A stretch of DNA of 17,922 bases, taken from assembly GCA_947166165.1 (NCBI GenBank), contig CAMVDK010000027.1:1-17922 (forward strand), in the 5' to 3' direction. The notes beneath the pieces are model-generated. The model saw only the letters and a program-made list of their open reading frames with translations, did not search any database and was not told where the DNA came from. The position numbers and the translations under genes are program-made. The number at the start of each line of letters is the position of its first letter. Within the stretch, counting starts at the first letter, position 1. This stretch comes from an uncultured Porphyromonadaceae bacterium. Lineage in GTDB: Bacteria; Bacteroidota; Bacteroidia; Bacteroidales; Muribaculaceae. Of the stretch, positions 1-7,518 are shown piece by piece.

Positions 1-284
1 ACTTCGGCCGGCCCGTAGCCTTCAACCGCTTCGTGGCCGAAGAGGCCATCGCCATGGGGCAGCGCGTGGCGCGATTCAAGCTCGAGGCACTCGTCGGCGG
101 CCGCTGGCAGCCGCTCACCGACACCCTGGCCGGCACCGGCCAGCAGTCGCTCACCACCATCGGGCACCGCCGCATCGTGTGCTTCGACACGGTCACCGCC
201 ACGCGGCTGCGCTTCACCATCGCTGAAAGCCGCGCCTGTCCGCTCATCGCCTCCGTAGGCGTCTATCTCGACACCCAGCAGTGA
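1..284 (+). CDS. Probable alpha-L-fucosidase (GH29), C-terminal fragment
   Basis: The reading frame is open from the left edge to a TGA at 282-284, so only the last 93 or so residues of a longer protein are seen. The visible part resembles the C-terminal beta-sandwich that follows the catalytic barrel in Bacteroidales GH29 alpha-L-fucosidases: a FNRF segment, 'AMGQRVARFKLEA', 'TTIGHRRI' and the closing 'SRACPLIASVGVY'. This domain pattern (discoidin or F5/8C-like) is known from GH29 enzymes that remove terminal L-fucose from host or plant glycans, usually in the periplasm or on the cell surface. The catalytic nucleophile and acid/base lie outside the window, so the assignment is by tail similarity only; another glycosidase with the same accessory domain is possible. 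It appears to be unrelated to the downstream speA transcript, which has its own promoter. Confidence 0.7.
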   Translation, partial: FGRPVAFNRFVAEEAIAMGQRVARFKLEALVGGRWQPLTDTLAGTGQQSLTTIGHRRIVCFDTVTATRLRFTIAESRACPLIASVGVYLDTQQ

Positions 285-346
285 CCCCCGGCACGACAAA
301 TCGGCAAAAAAATCGGCCCCACCCCTCCACTTATTTAAAAAAATAG

Positions 347-354
347 TATATTTG
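347..354 (+). promoter_or_regulatory. Bacteroidota -7 element upstream of speA
   Basis: TATATTTG matches the TAnnTTTG -7 consensus used by the Bacteroidota primary sigma factor. It lies in an AT-rich stretch (331-354) within GC-rich DNA and is 50 nt ahead of the chosen speA ATG. No clear -33 TTG is seen at the usual spacing, so the call depends on the -7 match and position. Confidence 0.6.
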
Positions 355-404
355 CAGACTGAAACCGTTGAACCCCTATTAACACCATCATCGCCGTGAC
401 TGGA

Positions 405-2315
405 ATGAACAAATGGCGCATCGACGACAGCGCCGAACTCTACAACATCAAAGGCTGGGGCCTGAAGTATTTCTCAATCAACGAACAGGGCCACATGACC
501 GTCACGCCCAAGCAGAGTTGCGTGTCGGTCGACCTGGTCGAGGTGATGGAAGAACTGCGCACGCGCAACGTCACCGCCCCCACTCTGCTCCGGTTCCCCG
601 ACATCCTCGACAACCGCATCGAGAAGATTGCCAGCTGCTTCAAGAAGGCCGCCAAGGAGTATGAATACACCGGCGACAACTTTGTCATCTACCCCATCAA
701 GGTGAACCAGATGCGCCAGGTGGTGGAAGAAATCGTGAGCCACGGCAAGAAGTTCAACATCGGCCTCGAAGCCGGCTCCAAGCCCGAACTGCACGCCGTG
801 CTGGCCATCAGCGCCAGCGAGGTGAACGACAAGTCGATCATCATCTGCAACGGCTACAAGGACGTGGGCTACATCGAACTGGCCCTGCTGGCGCAGAAGA
901 TGGGGCGCCGCATCTTCCTCGTGGTGGAGAAACTCAACGAGCTCAAACTCATCAGCGACGTGGCGCAGCGACTGGGCATCAAGCCCAACATCGGCGTGCG
1001 CATCAAGCTCTCGAGCAGCGGCAGCGGCAAGTGGGAGGAGAGCGGCGGCGACCGCAGCAAGTTCGGGCTGAACACCAGCGAGCTCTTCACCGCCCTCGAC
1101 TTCATGCGCGAGCACAAAATGATGGACTGCCTCAAGCTCACCCATTTCCACATCGGCAGCCAGGTGACCAAAATACGCCGCATCAAGAACGCCCTGCGCG
1201 AGGCGGCGCAATTCTACGTGCAGCTGTGCAAGATGGGCTACCAGCCCGAGTTTGTCGACATAGGCGGAGGCCTGGGCGTGGACTACGACGGCTCGCGCAG
1301 CAGCGCCAGCGGCTACTCGATGAACTACTCCATCCAGGAGTATGTCAACGACGCCGTCTACACCTTCGTCGATGCCAGCAACAAGAACGGCATCCCCCAC
1401 CCCAACATCATCAACGAGAGCGGGCGCTCGCTCACCGCCCATCACTCGGTGCTGGTGATGAACGTGCTCGAGACCGCCGGGCTCCCTGAGTGGGACGAGG
1501 ACACAGACACCGTCACCGAGCACGACGACGAGCTGGTGCGCGACCTGCACGAAATATGGGACAAAATCAACAAGGCCCGCCTGCTCGAGGACTGGCACGA
1601 CGCGCTGCAAATCCGCGACGAGGCCCTCGACCGGTTCAGCCTCGGCCTCATCGACCTGCGCACGCGCGCCATGGTCGAGAAGCTGTTCTGGAGCGTGGCC
1701 CGCGACGTGAACGCCATTGCCGAGGGCATGAAGCACGCTCCCGAGGAACTGCGAGCCGTGGCCAAGATGCTGCCCGAAAAATACTTCTGCAACTTCTCGC
1801 TCTTCCAGTCGCTGCCCGACTCCTGGGCCATCGACCAGGTGTTCCCCGTGGTGCCCCTGCAGCGGCTCAACGAGCAGCCCAACCGGCAGGCCACCGTGCA
1901 AGACATCACCTGCGACAGCGACGGCAAAATCGCCAACTTCATCTCGCCGCAGGGCATCACACACTCGCTGCCCGTGCACAAGCTCAAACCCAGCGAGCAC
2001 TACTACCTGGGCGTGTTTCTCGTGGGAGCCTACCAGGAAATCCTGGGCGACCTGCACAACCTGTTCGGCGACACCAACGCCGTGCACATCGACGTCTACA
2101 AGGACCACTACGAAATCAACCAGGTGATCGACGGCGAGAGCGTGGCCGAGGTGCTCGACTACGTCCAGTTCTCGCCCAAGCAGTTGGTGCGCAACGTGGA
2201 GTCGTGGGTCACCGAGAGCATCCGCTCGGGCCGCATCACCGCCGACGAGGGCAACGAGTTTGTGCGCAACTACCGCAGCGGACTCTACGGATACACCTAT
2301 CTGGAAAAAGACTGA
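405..2315 (+). CDS. speA: Biosynthetic arginine decarboxylase (PLP-dependent)
   Basis: This cytoplasmic enzyme converts L-arginine to agmatine and CO2, the first step of the agmatine route to putrescine and spermidine. The product is 636 aa, the usual length for SpeA. The fold type III PLP barrel is recognisable from 'YPIKVNQ' with the PLP-binding lysine at residue 99, 'THFHIGSQ', the glycine-rich phosphate site 'VDIGGGLGVDYDG' and 'NESGRS'. The C-terminal beta domain has the 'CDSDGK' motif with the catalytic cysteine at residue 503. The ATG at 405 is preferred over the in-frame GTG at 396 because the protein then begins MNKWRIDDSAELYNI, like Bacteroidales homologues. A TAnnTTTG promoter lies 50 nt upstream. 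It probably shares a transcript with the DUF445 gene, which begins 3 nt after its stop. Confidence 0.95.
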   Translation: MNKWRIDDSAELYNIKGWGLKYFSINEQGHMTVTPKQSCVSVDLVEVMEELRTRNVTAPTLLRFPDILDNRIEKIASCFKKAAKEYEYTGDNFVIYPIKVNQMRQVVEEIVSHGKKFNIGLEAGSKPELHAVLAISASEVNDKSIIICNGYKDVGYIELALLAQKMGRRIFLVVEKLNELKLISDVAQRLGIKPNIGVRIKLSSSGSGKWEESGGDRSKFGLNTSELFTALDFMREHKMMDCLKLTHFHIGSQVTKIRRIKNALREAAQFYVQLCKMGYQPEFVDIGGGLGVDYDGSRSSASGYSMNYSIQEYVNDAVYTFVDASNKNGIPHPNIINESGRSLTAHHSVLVMNVLETAGLPEWDEDTDTVTEHDDELVRDLHEIWDKINKARLLEDWHDALQIRDEALDRFSLGLIDLRTRAMVEKLFWSVARDVNAIAEGMKHAPEELRAVAKMLPEKYFCNFSLFQSLPDSWAIDQVFPVVPLQRLNEQPNRQATVQDITCDSDGKIANFISPQGITHSLPVHKLKPSEHYYLGVFLVGAYQEILGDLHNLFGDTNAVHIDVYKDHYEINQVIDGESVAEVLDYVQFSPKQLVRNVESWVTESIRSGRITADEGNEFVRNYRSGLYGYTYLEKD

Positions 2316-2318
2316 GCC

Positions 2319-3332
2319 ATGGCGGCACTGCTCCCCTACCTCCTCGCTCCGGTGGTGGGCGGCGTGATTGGCTACATCACCAACGAGGTGGCCATACGCA
2401 TGCTCTTCCGTCCCCACCAGGCTAAATACATCATGGGCTGGCATGTGCCCTTCACCCCCGGCCTTATTCCCAAAGAACGCGAACGTATCGCCGGCTCGGT
2501 GGGCGACACCATCAGCCGCAACTTGATGAACAGCGAGGTGTTCGAGCGCACCCTGCTGGGCGACGACATCACCTTGCGCATCGCCCAGGCCATCGACCGC
2601 TACTTCGACTCGCTGAAGCACTGCCCGGAGCCGCTGCGCCAATACCTGTCGCACTTTATCAGCGACGACGAAATCAACGCGCTCACCACCAGCAGCAACG
2701 AGGAACTCACCCGCCTGATCCAGCACAAGCTCACCGACGAGGCCATCGGCCGGCAAATCGCTCACGTGGCCGTCGACCACGTGATGAAGAAGATGTCGGG
2801 CTTCGGCCACCAGCTGGGCGACGCTCTGGCCGAAGGCGGCATCGGGCATGGAGGCGGAATAGGCGACGCCATCAAGCGCGGCATCGGCCGCCTGTTCGGC
2901 AAAAGCGGACAGGACACCGTGAGCAACTTCATCGACGCCCTGGCCACGCCCGTCGAGAAAGCACTGGCAAAAAACATCAACGAGATGCTGAGCAACAATT
3001 CCGGGCAAATCGTAGGCGACCTGATCACCACCGAGGTCGACAAACTGCTCTCGCGCCCCATGAGCGACCTGGTGAGCGGCAAAGACGAGCAACTGGAACA
3101 CCTCAAGGCCTCGCTGCTGAAACTGTACCGCCAGCTGGTGACCACCCAGCTGCCCCGCGCCCTGGAAGCCATCGACGTCAGCCACATGGTGCAGGCGCGG
3201 TTGGCCGAGATGGACGTCGCCCAGCTCGAGCAGCTCATCCTCGGGGTGATGAAGCGCGAACTCCGCGCCATCGTCTGGCTCGGAGCACTGCTGGGCACGC
3301 TGATGGGCGGCATCAACGTGTTGATGTTCTGA
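2319..3332 (+). CDS. DUF445 family membrane protein
   Basis: The protein of 337 aa starts 3 nt after the speA stop, so the two are probably co-transcribed and translationally linked. It shows the DUF445 (YheB/YjiN-like) signature: an N-terminal hydrophobic segment (about residues 3-22) running into 'GYITNEVAIRMLFRP', then 'GLIPKERERIAGSVGDTI'. A long polar alpha-helical middle follows. A second membrane segment closes the protein (about residues 313-336, 'WLGALLGTLMGGINVLMF'). The function of the family is not established, and nothing here shows why it sits with arginine decarboxylase. The middle contains a Gly-rich stretch near residues 170-185. The stop is only 10 nt from the convergent cardiolipin synthase stop, with no obvious terminator hairpin between them. 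Confidence 0.88.
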   Translation: MAALLPYLLAPVVGGVIGYITNEVAIRMLFRPHQAKYIMGWHVPFTPGLIPKERERIAGSVGDTISRNLMNSEVFERTLLGDDITLRIAQAIDRYFDSLKHCPEPLRQYLSHFISDDEINALTTSSNEELTRLIQHKLTDEAIGRQIAHVAVDHVMKKMSGFGHQLGDALAEGGIGHGGGIGDAIKRGIGRLFGKSGQDTVSNFIDALATPVEKALAKNINEMLSNNSGQIVGDLITTEVDKLLSRPMSDLVSGKDEQLEHLKASLLKLYRQLVTTQLPRALEAIDVSHMVQARLAEMDVAQLEQLILGVMKRELRAIVWLGALLGTLMGGINVLMF

Positions 3333-3342
3333 CCTTACCTTC

Positions 3343-4797
3343 TCACAGTATGGGACTGAGCAGCCTCACCAGGCTCTCGGCCGCTTTCACCATCACCGGC
3401 CGGCGGCGCCAGTGGCTCAGGATGATGCGCGTGCTCTGCCGCTGGTCGGCCTGGAACACCGCCCGCATGCGCTGGTTGAACTCGCGGCTGTAGACGAGCA
3501 CGTTGCACTCAAAGTTGTGTTCAAAACTGCGGAAATCGAAATTCGTGCTCCCGGTGGTCGTGAAGTCGTCGTCCACCACGATGAGTTTGCTGTGCAGCAT
3601 CGCCGGCTCATAGAAATACACCTTGATTCCCGACAACAGACACTCCTTGAGATAGCTGCCAGCCGCCAACCGTAACAGGCGGCTGTCGCTGCGCCGGGGC
3701 AGCATCAGCCGTACATCCACACCACTCAGGGCCGTGGTCTGCAGCGCCTTGAGCAGCGCGTCGTTGGGCAGGAAATAAGGCGTCTGGATCCACACGCTCT
3801 GCTTGGCGTCGCCGATGGCCTTGAGCAGCACCGACATGATGTTGCTCCACTGCCCCGTGGGGCCGCTGGGAAGCACCTGCACCCAGTCGCTGCCCGGATG
3901 CACCGCCTGCGGTGCTATGGCCGGGATGGGGAGCGTGAGCAACTCGCGGCGCATGAAGTTCCAGTCGATGGCAAACGTGTGGCAAAGCCCGGCCACCGCC
4001 GGGCCGGTGATGCGCAGGTGGGTGTCGCGCCAGGGCTTACGGCCGCGCGCGCCCGTCACGTAGCGGTCGGCAATGTTCATGCCACCTATGTAGCCCACGC
4101 GTCCGTCAACCACCACCAGCTTGCGGTGGTTGCGCCAGTTCAGCCGGTTGGCCAACTGGGTGAACGTGAGCCGCAAAAAGGCATGCGCGTCAACCCCCTC
4201 GCGGCGCATGCGCTGGAAGAAGGCGGCGTTGATGGTGAACGACCCCACGTGGTCGTAGGTCACACGCACCTCCACCCCCTCGCGGGCCTTGGCCACCAAG
4301 ATGTCGCGCATCTCGTGGCCGATGACGTCGTTCTCGAAGATGTAGTACTGAAGATGAATGTAGTTCTTGGCCGCTTGCAAGTCGCGCTTCAAGGCATCAA
4401 ATTTCTCCTTGCCGGCGGTGAAAATATCGATGTGGTTACCGGCATACACGGGAGCGCCAACGAGCGACTTGGCCAACCGCGCCTGACGCGACGACAAGTC
4501 GGAAAACCCTTCGGGCAACTCACTCGCAGCGGACTCGGGGGTGGTGGTGGCTTTGAGCCGGCGCAGATCTTTGCGAGAAATCAGATGGACTCGTTTGATC
4601 GACCGACCGAACAGGAAATACAGCACCAGCCCCACTGCCGGCAGCAACAGCAGCACGGTGACCCAAGCCAACGATTTGACGGGATTCCGGTTTTCGCCGA
4701 TAATCACTCCCACCGTTCCGACAACAGTGACCACATACACCGCCCAGAGGACGTTGTAGACCATATCGGCATAGGGGAATAACTCGGCCAGTATCAT
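3343..4797 (-). CDS. cls: Cardiolipin synthase (phospholipase D superfamily)
   Basis: The 484-aa membrane enzyme condenses phosphatidylglycerol into cardiolipin. Two N-terminal transmembrane helices (about residues 12-34 and 43-65, separated by the short 'GENRNPVKSLAW' turn) precede a cytosolic body with two HKD motifs. The first is 'HRKLVVVDGRVGYIGGMN' with H224, K226 and D231. The second is 'HSKLIVVDDDFTTTGSTNFD' with H402, K404 and D409. Both catalytic triads are intact, and length and topology are normal for bacterial ClsA-type enzymes. The start at 4797 is chosen because it gives a good membrane-anchor N-terminus and its ATG overlaps the TGA of the upstream small gene (ATGA), implying translational coupling. 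A longer frame opening at 4833 exists but would overlap that gene substantially. Confidence 0.93.
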   Translation of the reverse strand: MILAELFPYADMVYNVLWAVYVVTVVGTVGVIIGENRNPVKSLAWVTVLLLLPAVGLVLYFLFGRSIKRVHLISRKDLRRLKATTTPESAASELPEGFSDLSSRQARLAKSLVGAPVYAGNHIDIFTAGKEKFDALKRDLQAAKNYIHLQYYIFENDVIGHEMRDILVAKAREGVEVRVTYDHVGSFTINAAFFQRMRREGVDAHAFLRLTFTQLANRLNWRNHRKLVVVDGRVGYIGGMNIADRYVTGARGRKPWRDTHLRITGPAVAGLCHTFAIDWNFMRRELLTLPIPAIAPQAVHPGSDWVQVLPSGPTGQWSNIMSVLLKAIGDAKQSVWIQTPYFLPNDALLKALQTTALSGVDVRLMLPRRSDSRLLRLAAGSYLKECLLSGIKVYFYEPAMLHSKLIVVDDDFTTTGSTNFDFRSFEHNFECNVLVYSREFNQRMRAVFQADQRQSTRIILSHWRRRPVMVKAAESLVRLLSPIL

Positions 4798-5108
4798 CGC
4801 ACCACCACTTTGCGCGAGCCACGATTGCCACACCGCACGATGTAGAATCCTTTAGGCATCTCGATGGTGACGCGGCTGCCCGCAGCCACCTTCACCGTGC
4901 GCAACAATTGCCCTGTGATGGAGTAAACACCGAACACGATGTCGCTCTCACCGGCCGTCAGCACCATGTGCCCCACTCCACCTTGAGCAGAGGCCTCGGC
5001 TGTGGCCAGCTCGGTGTGCGCACGGCCGTCGGCGCTGTCGCCGGCAGCATGCACACACGGCATTCCCAATGCCGCACACGCGAGCAATATCATAAACGTT
5101 CGTTTCAT
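4794..5108 (-). CDS. Small secreted protein with a T9SS-tail-like domain
   Basis: The product is 104 aa. Residues 1-21 (MKRTFMILLACAALGMPCVHA) form a signal peptide. A short Ala/Glu/Ser linker follows, then about 60 residues that read like the C-terminal sorting domain of type IX secretion substrates: 'GVYSITGQLLRTVKVAAGS', 'IEMPKGFYIVRCG' and a basic end 'GSRKVVVR'. In known T9SS substrates this domain sits at the end of a large passenger; here there is almost no passenger. A stand-alone beta-sandwich exported to the periplasm is the plain reading, and the function is unknown. ATG 5108 is used because it begins the signal peptide; an ATG at 5120 would lie inside the promoter. The stop overlaps the cls start by 4 nt, so the two genes form an operon. 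Confidence 0.75.
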   Translation of the reverse strand: MKRTFMILLACAALGMPCVHAAGDSADGRAHTELATAEASAQGGVGHMVLTAGESDIVFGVYSITGQLLRTVKVAAGSRVTIEMPKGFYIVRCGNRGSRKVVVR

Positions 5109-5117
5109 CTCAATCTG

Positions 5118-5125
5118 CAAATATA
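5118..5125 (-). promoter_or_regulatory. Bacteroidota -7 element for the small gene-cls operon
   Basis: Read on the minus strand this is TATATTTG, an exact TAnnTTTG match and the same octamer as ahead of speA. Only 9 nt separate it from the ATG at 5108, so a transcript starting at the normal distance would have a leader of only a few nucleotides. Confidence 0.55.
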
Positions 5126-5230
5126 CACATATTAGACCGAATACGGCACTTTGAGTTTACGCTTTTTGCATTATTTAATATAATTGGTGCCCATTGCGAA
5201 TCGGGGCGAAGATGCTGAATCGGTGAACTC

Positions 5231-5252
5231 CTACGTCTTTCGACGTAGTTTT
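5231..5252 (+). terminator. Terminator-like hairpin with T-run, no obvious upstream gene
   Basis: CTACGTC-TTTC-GACGTAG is a perfect 7-bp stem with a 4-nt loop, followed directly by TTTT. This has the form of an intrinsic terminator on the plus strand, yet no plus-strand gene precedes it. It may end a short non-coding RNA or be a relic of an inserted or dispersed sequence. Confidence 0.45.
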
Positions 5253-5269
5253 GCTTTGCGGATCTTGGC

Positions 5270-5345
5270 CCCCACATACGTCGCCGCGCCGTTGGCTCGG
5301 CTCCTTAATGTGGGGTTAAAGAAATTTGCACATCTATCGATGTGC
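5270..5345. repeat. Two consecutive inverted repeats in structured non-coding DNA
   Basis: The first inverted repeat pairs CCCCACAT (5270-5277) with ATGTGGGG (5308-5315) across a 30-nt GC-rich loop. The second is GCACATC-TATC-GATGTGC (5328-5345), a perfect 7-bp stem with a 4-nt loop. With the 5231-5252 hairpin this gives three stem-loops in about 115 nt. No credible protein is encoded here. The pattern suggests a structured RNA or a dispersed palindromic element. Confidence 0.5.
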
Positions 5346-5373
5346 GCCTCGGCAACAAGGCGAAGCCCTACTG

Positions 5374-5411
5374 GACTCGGCCAACCGGCCACGCCTGGGC
5401 GAGACCCTACT
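5374..5411 (+). repeat. 38-bp direct repeat, copy 1
   Basis: This 38-bp stretch starting GACTCGGCCAACCGGCC is repeated exactly at 5706-5743. It contains a small inverted repeat (GGCC-AACC-GGCC) inside an outer CTCG/CGAG pair. The flanking DNA shows a degenerate second version of part of the unit: 'CCCTACTGGACTCGGCCAAC' at 5367-5386 resembles 'CCCTACTGGACGCGGCCACC' at 5405-5424, suggesting tandem decay of an older repeat. Confidence 0.85.
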
Positions 5412-5428
5412 GGACGCGGCCACCCGAG

Positions 5429-5659
5429 GGTGTGTCATAATTATGGTGTTTCGAAAAATAGGCCGCCTATCGGCGGGAAATCTTTCAAATCTATGTCAAA
5501 TCATTCAATATTTTTTATTTAATACTTTTGTTAGATTTGAAAAAGATTTGAGAGATTTTGATAATCTGCTCTCGCTCTGCAAACCAAGAACGAGTTCTTG
5601 TTTGCTCTCGCTTAATCGCAGATTTCCACGCGAAGCGTGCTTATCATTTATGACACACC
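5429..5659. mobile_element. Candidate MITE: 231-bp AT-rich segment with 12-bp terminal inverted repeats
   Basis: GGTGTGTCATAA at 5429-5440 is matched by its exact reverse complement at 5648-5659. The interior is strikingly AT-rich compared with the surrounding DNA and encodes no credible protein. It holds further inverted repeats: TTTCAAATCT (5483-5492) with AGATTTGAAA (5533-5542); an 11-bp stem with one bulged base at 5579-5605; and CACGC-GAA-GCGTG near 5626-5639. Terminal inverted repeats, small size and no transposase fit a miniature inverted-repeat element moved in trans. No clear target-site duplication is visible, so the assignment is provisional. The parental IS family was not identified. 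Confidence 0.5.
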
Positions 5660-5705
5660 TTCCTACCGACGACGTATACCCGATGGCGCATACCGACAGC
5701 AGTTT

Positions 5706-5743
5706 GACTCGGCCAACCGGCCACGCCTGGGCGAGACCCTACT
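5706..5743 (+). repeat. 38-bp direct repeat, copy 2
   Basis: This is identical over 38 bp to 5374-5411, 332 bp away. It ends one base before the stop codon (5745-5747) of the minus-strand protease gene. The two copies bracket the AT-rich candidate MITE together with some flanking sequence. Confidence 0.85.
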
Positions 5744-5744
5744 C

Positions 5745-7481
5745 TTATTGGGTGAGGATGATGTTGAGCAGGGCGTTGATGTCGGCGATGTCGACTGTTC
5801 CGCTTTGGTCGAGGTCGGCGAGCGCGACGACAGCGGCATCGGCCTCTTTTTCGAGCACGATGTTGATGGCGATGTTCACGTCGTCGATGTCGACGAGGCC
5901 ATCGCTGTTCAGGTCGCCCTTCAGCGGCTCGCTGCGCATGAAATCGAACGACATCCACCCGTCACCATCGCTCTTGATGTGGGTGACCGGCTTGCCCATC
6001 AAGCCGCCAGCGTTGACGGCGGCCGGTGGCGTCGACGTGTCGGTGAGGCAGTCGTTGCCCTGCCAGGGATAGAGGTCGCCCACCTCGGTGCTGTCGGAGG
6101 CCACTCCGTCGGCGGCGATGATGGTCATGCGCTGCATCGACGTGTTGTTCACTGTGTTGTGCTGCCAGGCGTAGGCATCGTAGGTCGCATGGGTCACCAT
6201 GATTCCCTCGCCGGCCATATAGGCGTTCCAGCCCGATTGCTGGCGGTTTTCGAGGATGTAGTATTCGTTGGCGTTGGCATCGTTGGTGATTTTCACCGCC
6301 TGGGCGTTGGGCAGTGCGATGTCGGCCAGGCGGTAGTGGGTGCCGGCCGTGGCTTCGGTGAGCTGCATCCAGCCCATGAAGGCACGCTCGTAGGCCGTGT
6401 AGCCGCACGGGGTGTAACCATCGTTGTTGTAGCACCCGCCGCACATCAGGCTCCAGTTGCCCATGCCATAGTAGCCGTATTTATAGGTGGTCTCGTAGAA
6501 GTCGGGCAGTCCGAGGCAATGCGAGAACTCGTGGCAGAAGGTGCCGATGCCGTCGAGTTGCGAGCCGTCGTCGTCGCGGCCATGCAGTTCGTTGAACACA
6601 GCGAAGCGGTTGATGCGTTTGCCGTTGCGCGTCTGCGGCCCGGTGCCGTCGCCGTAGTAGCTGGCCGAGCTCAGGTTCCACTGGCAGGGCCACACGCTGT
6701 CGTCGACGTAGCCCTGCGCCTCGCCCACGCCGGCATAGACCACGATGCACACGTCCACCTCGCCGTCGCCATCGTTGTCGTACACGCTCCAGTCGACGTC
6801 GCTGCCGGCCTGCGTGATGGCGTCGCACACCATCCGCCCCACGCCGATGTCGTTCACCTCACGCCCGGAGCGGTAGCCGTGCGCGCCATAGGTGGCACGC
6901 GTCGAGGGCAGGCTGTAGATGCCGTAGACGTCGAACTGCGGTTCATACTGTCCCCACGACTGGTCGACGAAGTACTGGTAGACGCTTGTGTCGCCTTCGG
7001 TGTATTGCGCCACAAATGCGTCGAGCGGGTTGGCCATCGGCTTGTCGGTGTACTGAACCAGGAGGATGGGAACGCGCGGCGAGCCGGTTACCGGCACCTG
7101 TGTGGAGCCCACACGCCGCGGGCCTGCCGACGCGCGCCGGGCGAGCTGCCACTCGGAGGGAGGCGCAATCGTGGTGAGTGCGGCACGGTGGGCCTCGACA
7201 AAGGCCCGCTCGGCCGCGCTGCGGTCGGCCAGGTCGTGGACGCGCACCGCCGTCGTGCGGCCATCGAGTTTGTAGTACACATCGCCAGCGCTGTCGCGGC
7301 ACACCGCCAGCCCGTCGTCGGCGGTCACCAGGCGGCTGTGCCACTCATCGCCCAGCAGGCGCACGCCCACGCTCGTGCCGTCGGTCTGCGGCAACGCCAC
7401 CCGTCGCGGATTGGCCGGCACAGCGAGCGCTGATAGTGCGGCGCAGCACGCCGCAGCAAGCACTGTCATTTTCCGTTTCAT
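5745..7481 (-). CDS. Secreted M6-family metalloprotease with dockerin-like tail (short paralogue)
   Basis: The product is 578 aa. Residues 1-21 are a signal peptide (MKRKMTVLAAACCAALSALA), followed by a propeptide-like region ('LLGDEWHSRLVTADDGLAV') and an M6 (immune inhibitor A-like) zinc peptidase domain. The zinc motif is HEFSHCLGLPDFYE (H317, E318, H321) with the Met-turn-like 'GYYGMGNWSLM' after it. A calcium-type loop 'DNDGDGEVD' precedes it. The last 57 residues (522-578) hold two dockerin-type loops, DLNSDGLVDIDD and DLDQSGTVDIAD, both with good Asp/Asn ligand spacing; the protein ends 'LLNIILTQ'. There are no FN3 modules. The ATG at 7481 is chosen because it aligns with both paralogues; ATG 7487 is also possible. 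The enzyme is probably exported to degrade extracellular protein; its substrate is unknown. Confidence 0.88.
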   Translation of the reverse strand: MKRKMTVLAAACCAALSALAVPANPRRVALPQTDGTSVGVRLLGDEWHSRLVTADDGLAVCRDSAGDVYYKLDGRTTAVRVHDLADRSAAERAFVEAHRAALTTIAPPSEWQLARRASAGPRRVGSTQVPVTGSPRVPILLVQYTDKPMANPLDAFVAQYTEGDTSVYQYFVDQSWGQYEPQFDVYGIYSLPSTRATYGAHGYRSGREVNDIGVGRMVCDAITQAGSDVDWSVYDNDGDGEVDVCIVVYAGVGEAQGYVDDSVWPCQWNLSSASYYGDGTGPQTRNGKRINRFAVFNELHGRDDDGSQLDGIGTFCHEFSHCLGLPDFYETTYKYGYYGMGNWSLMCGGCYNNDGYTPCGYTAYERAFMGWMQLTEATAGTHYRLADIALPNAQAVKITNDANANEYYILENRQQSGWNAYMAGEGIMVTHATYDAYAWQHNTVNNTSMQRMTIIAADGVASDSTEVGDLYPWQGNDCLTDTSTPPAAVNAGGLMGKPVTHIKSDGDGWMSFDFMRSEPLKGDLNSDGLVDIDDVNIAINIVLEKEADAAVVALADLDQSGTVDIADINALLNIILTQ

Positions 7482-7518
7482 CGTCATGACATCTTTTCGT
7501 TTGGTTTTCTTAATCGAA

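Noticed and set aside
285..330. Terminator after the fucosidase fragment.
   Set aside because: There is a direct repeat (AATCGGC) and an A-run, but no stem-loop followed by a T-run on the plus strand.
474..3185. Very long (903-codon) open frame on the minus strand opposite speA and the DUF445 gene.
   Set aside because: Its sequence is low-complexity Val/Ala/His/Leu-rich with no family motifs. It is the antisense image of two well-supported genes in GC-rich DNA.
5184..5522. 112-codon plus-strand open frame across the structured non-coding region.
   Set aside because: It runs through several hairpins, the 38-bp repeat and into the AT-rich element, with no domain, no signal peptide and no good start context. 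It is better explained as repeat DNA.
5374..5743. Possible CRISPR array from the two 38-bp direct repeats.
   Set aside because: Only two exact copies occur, separated by 294 bp rather than a spacer of about 30 bp, and no cas genes are nearby.
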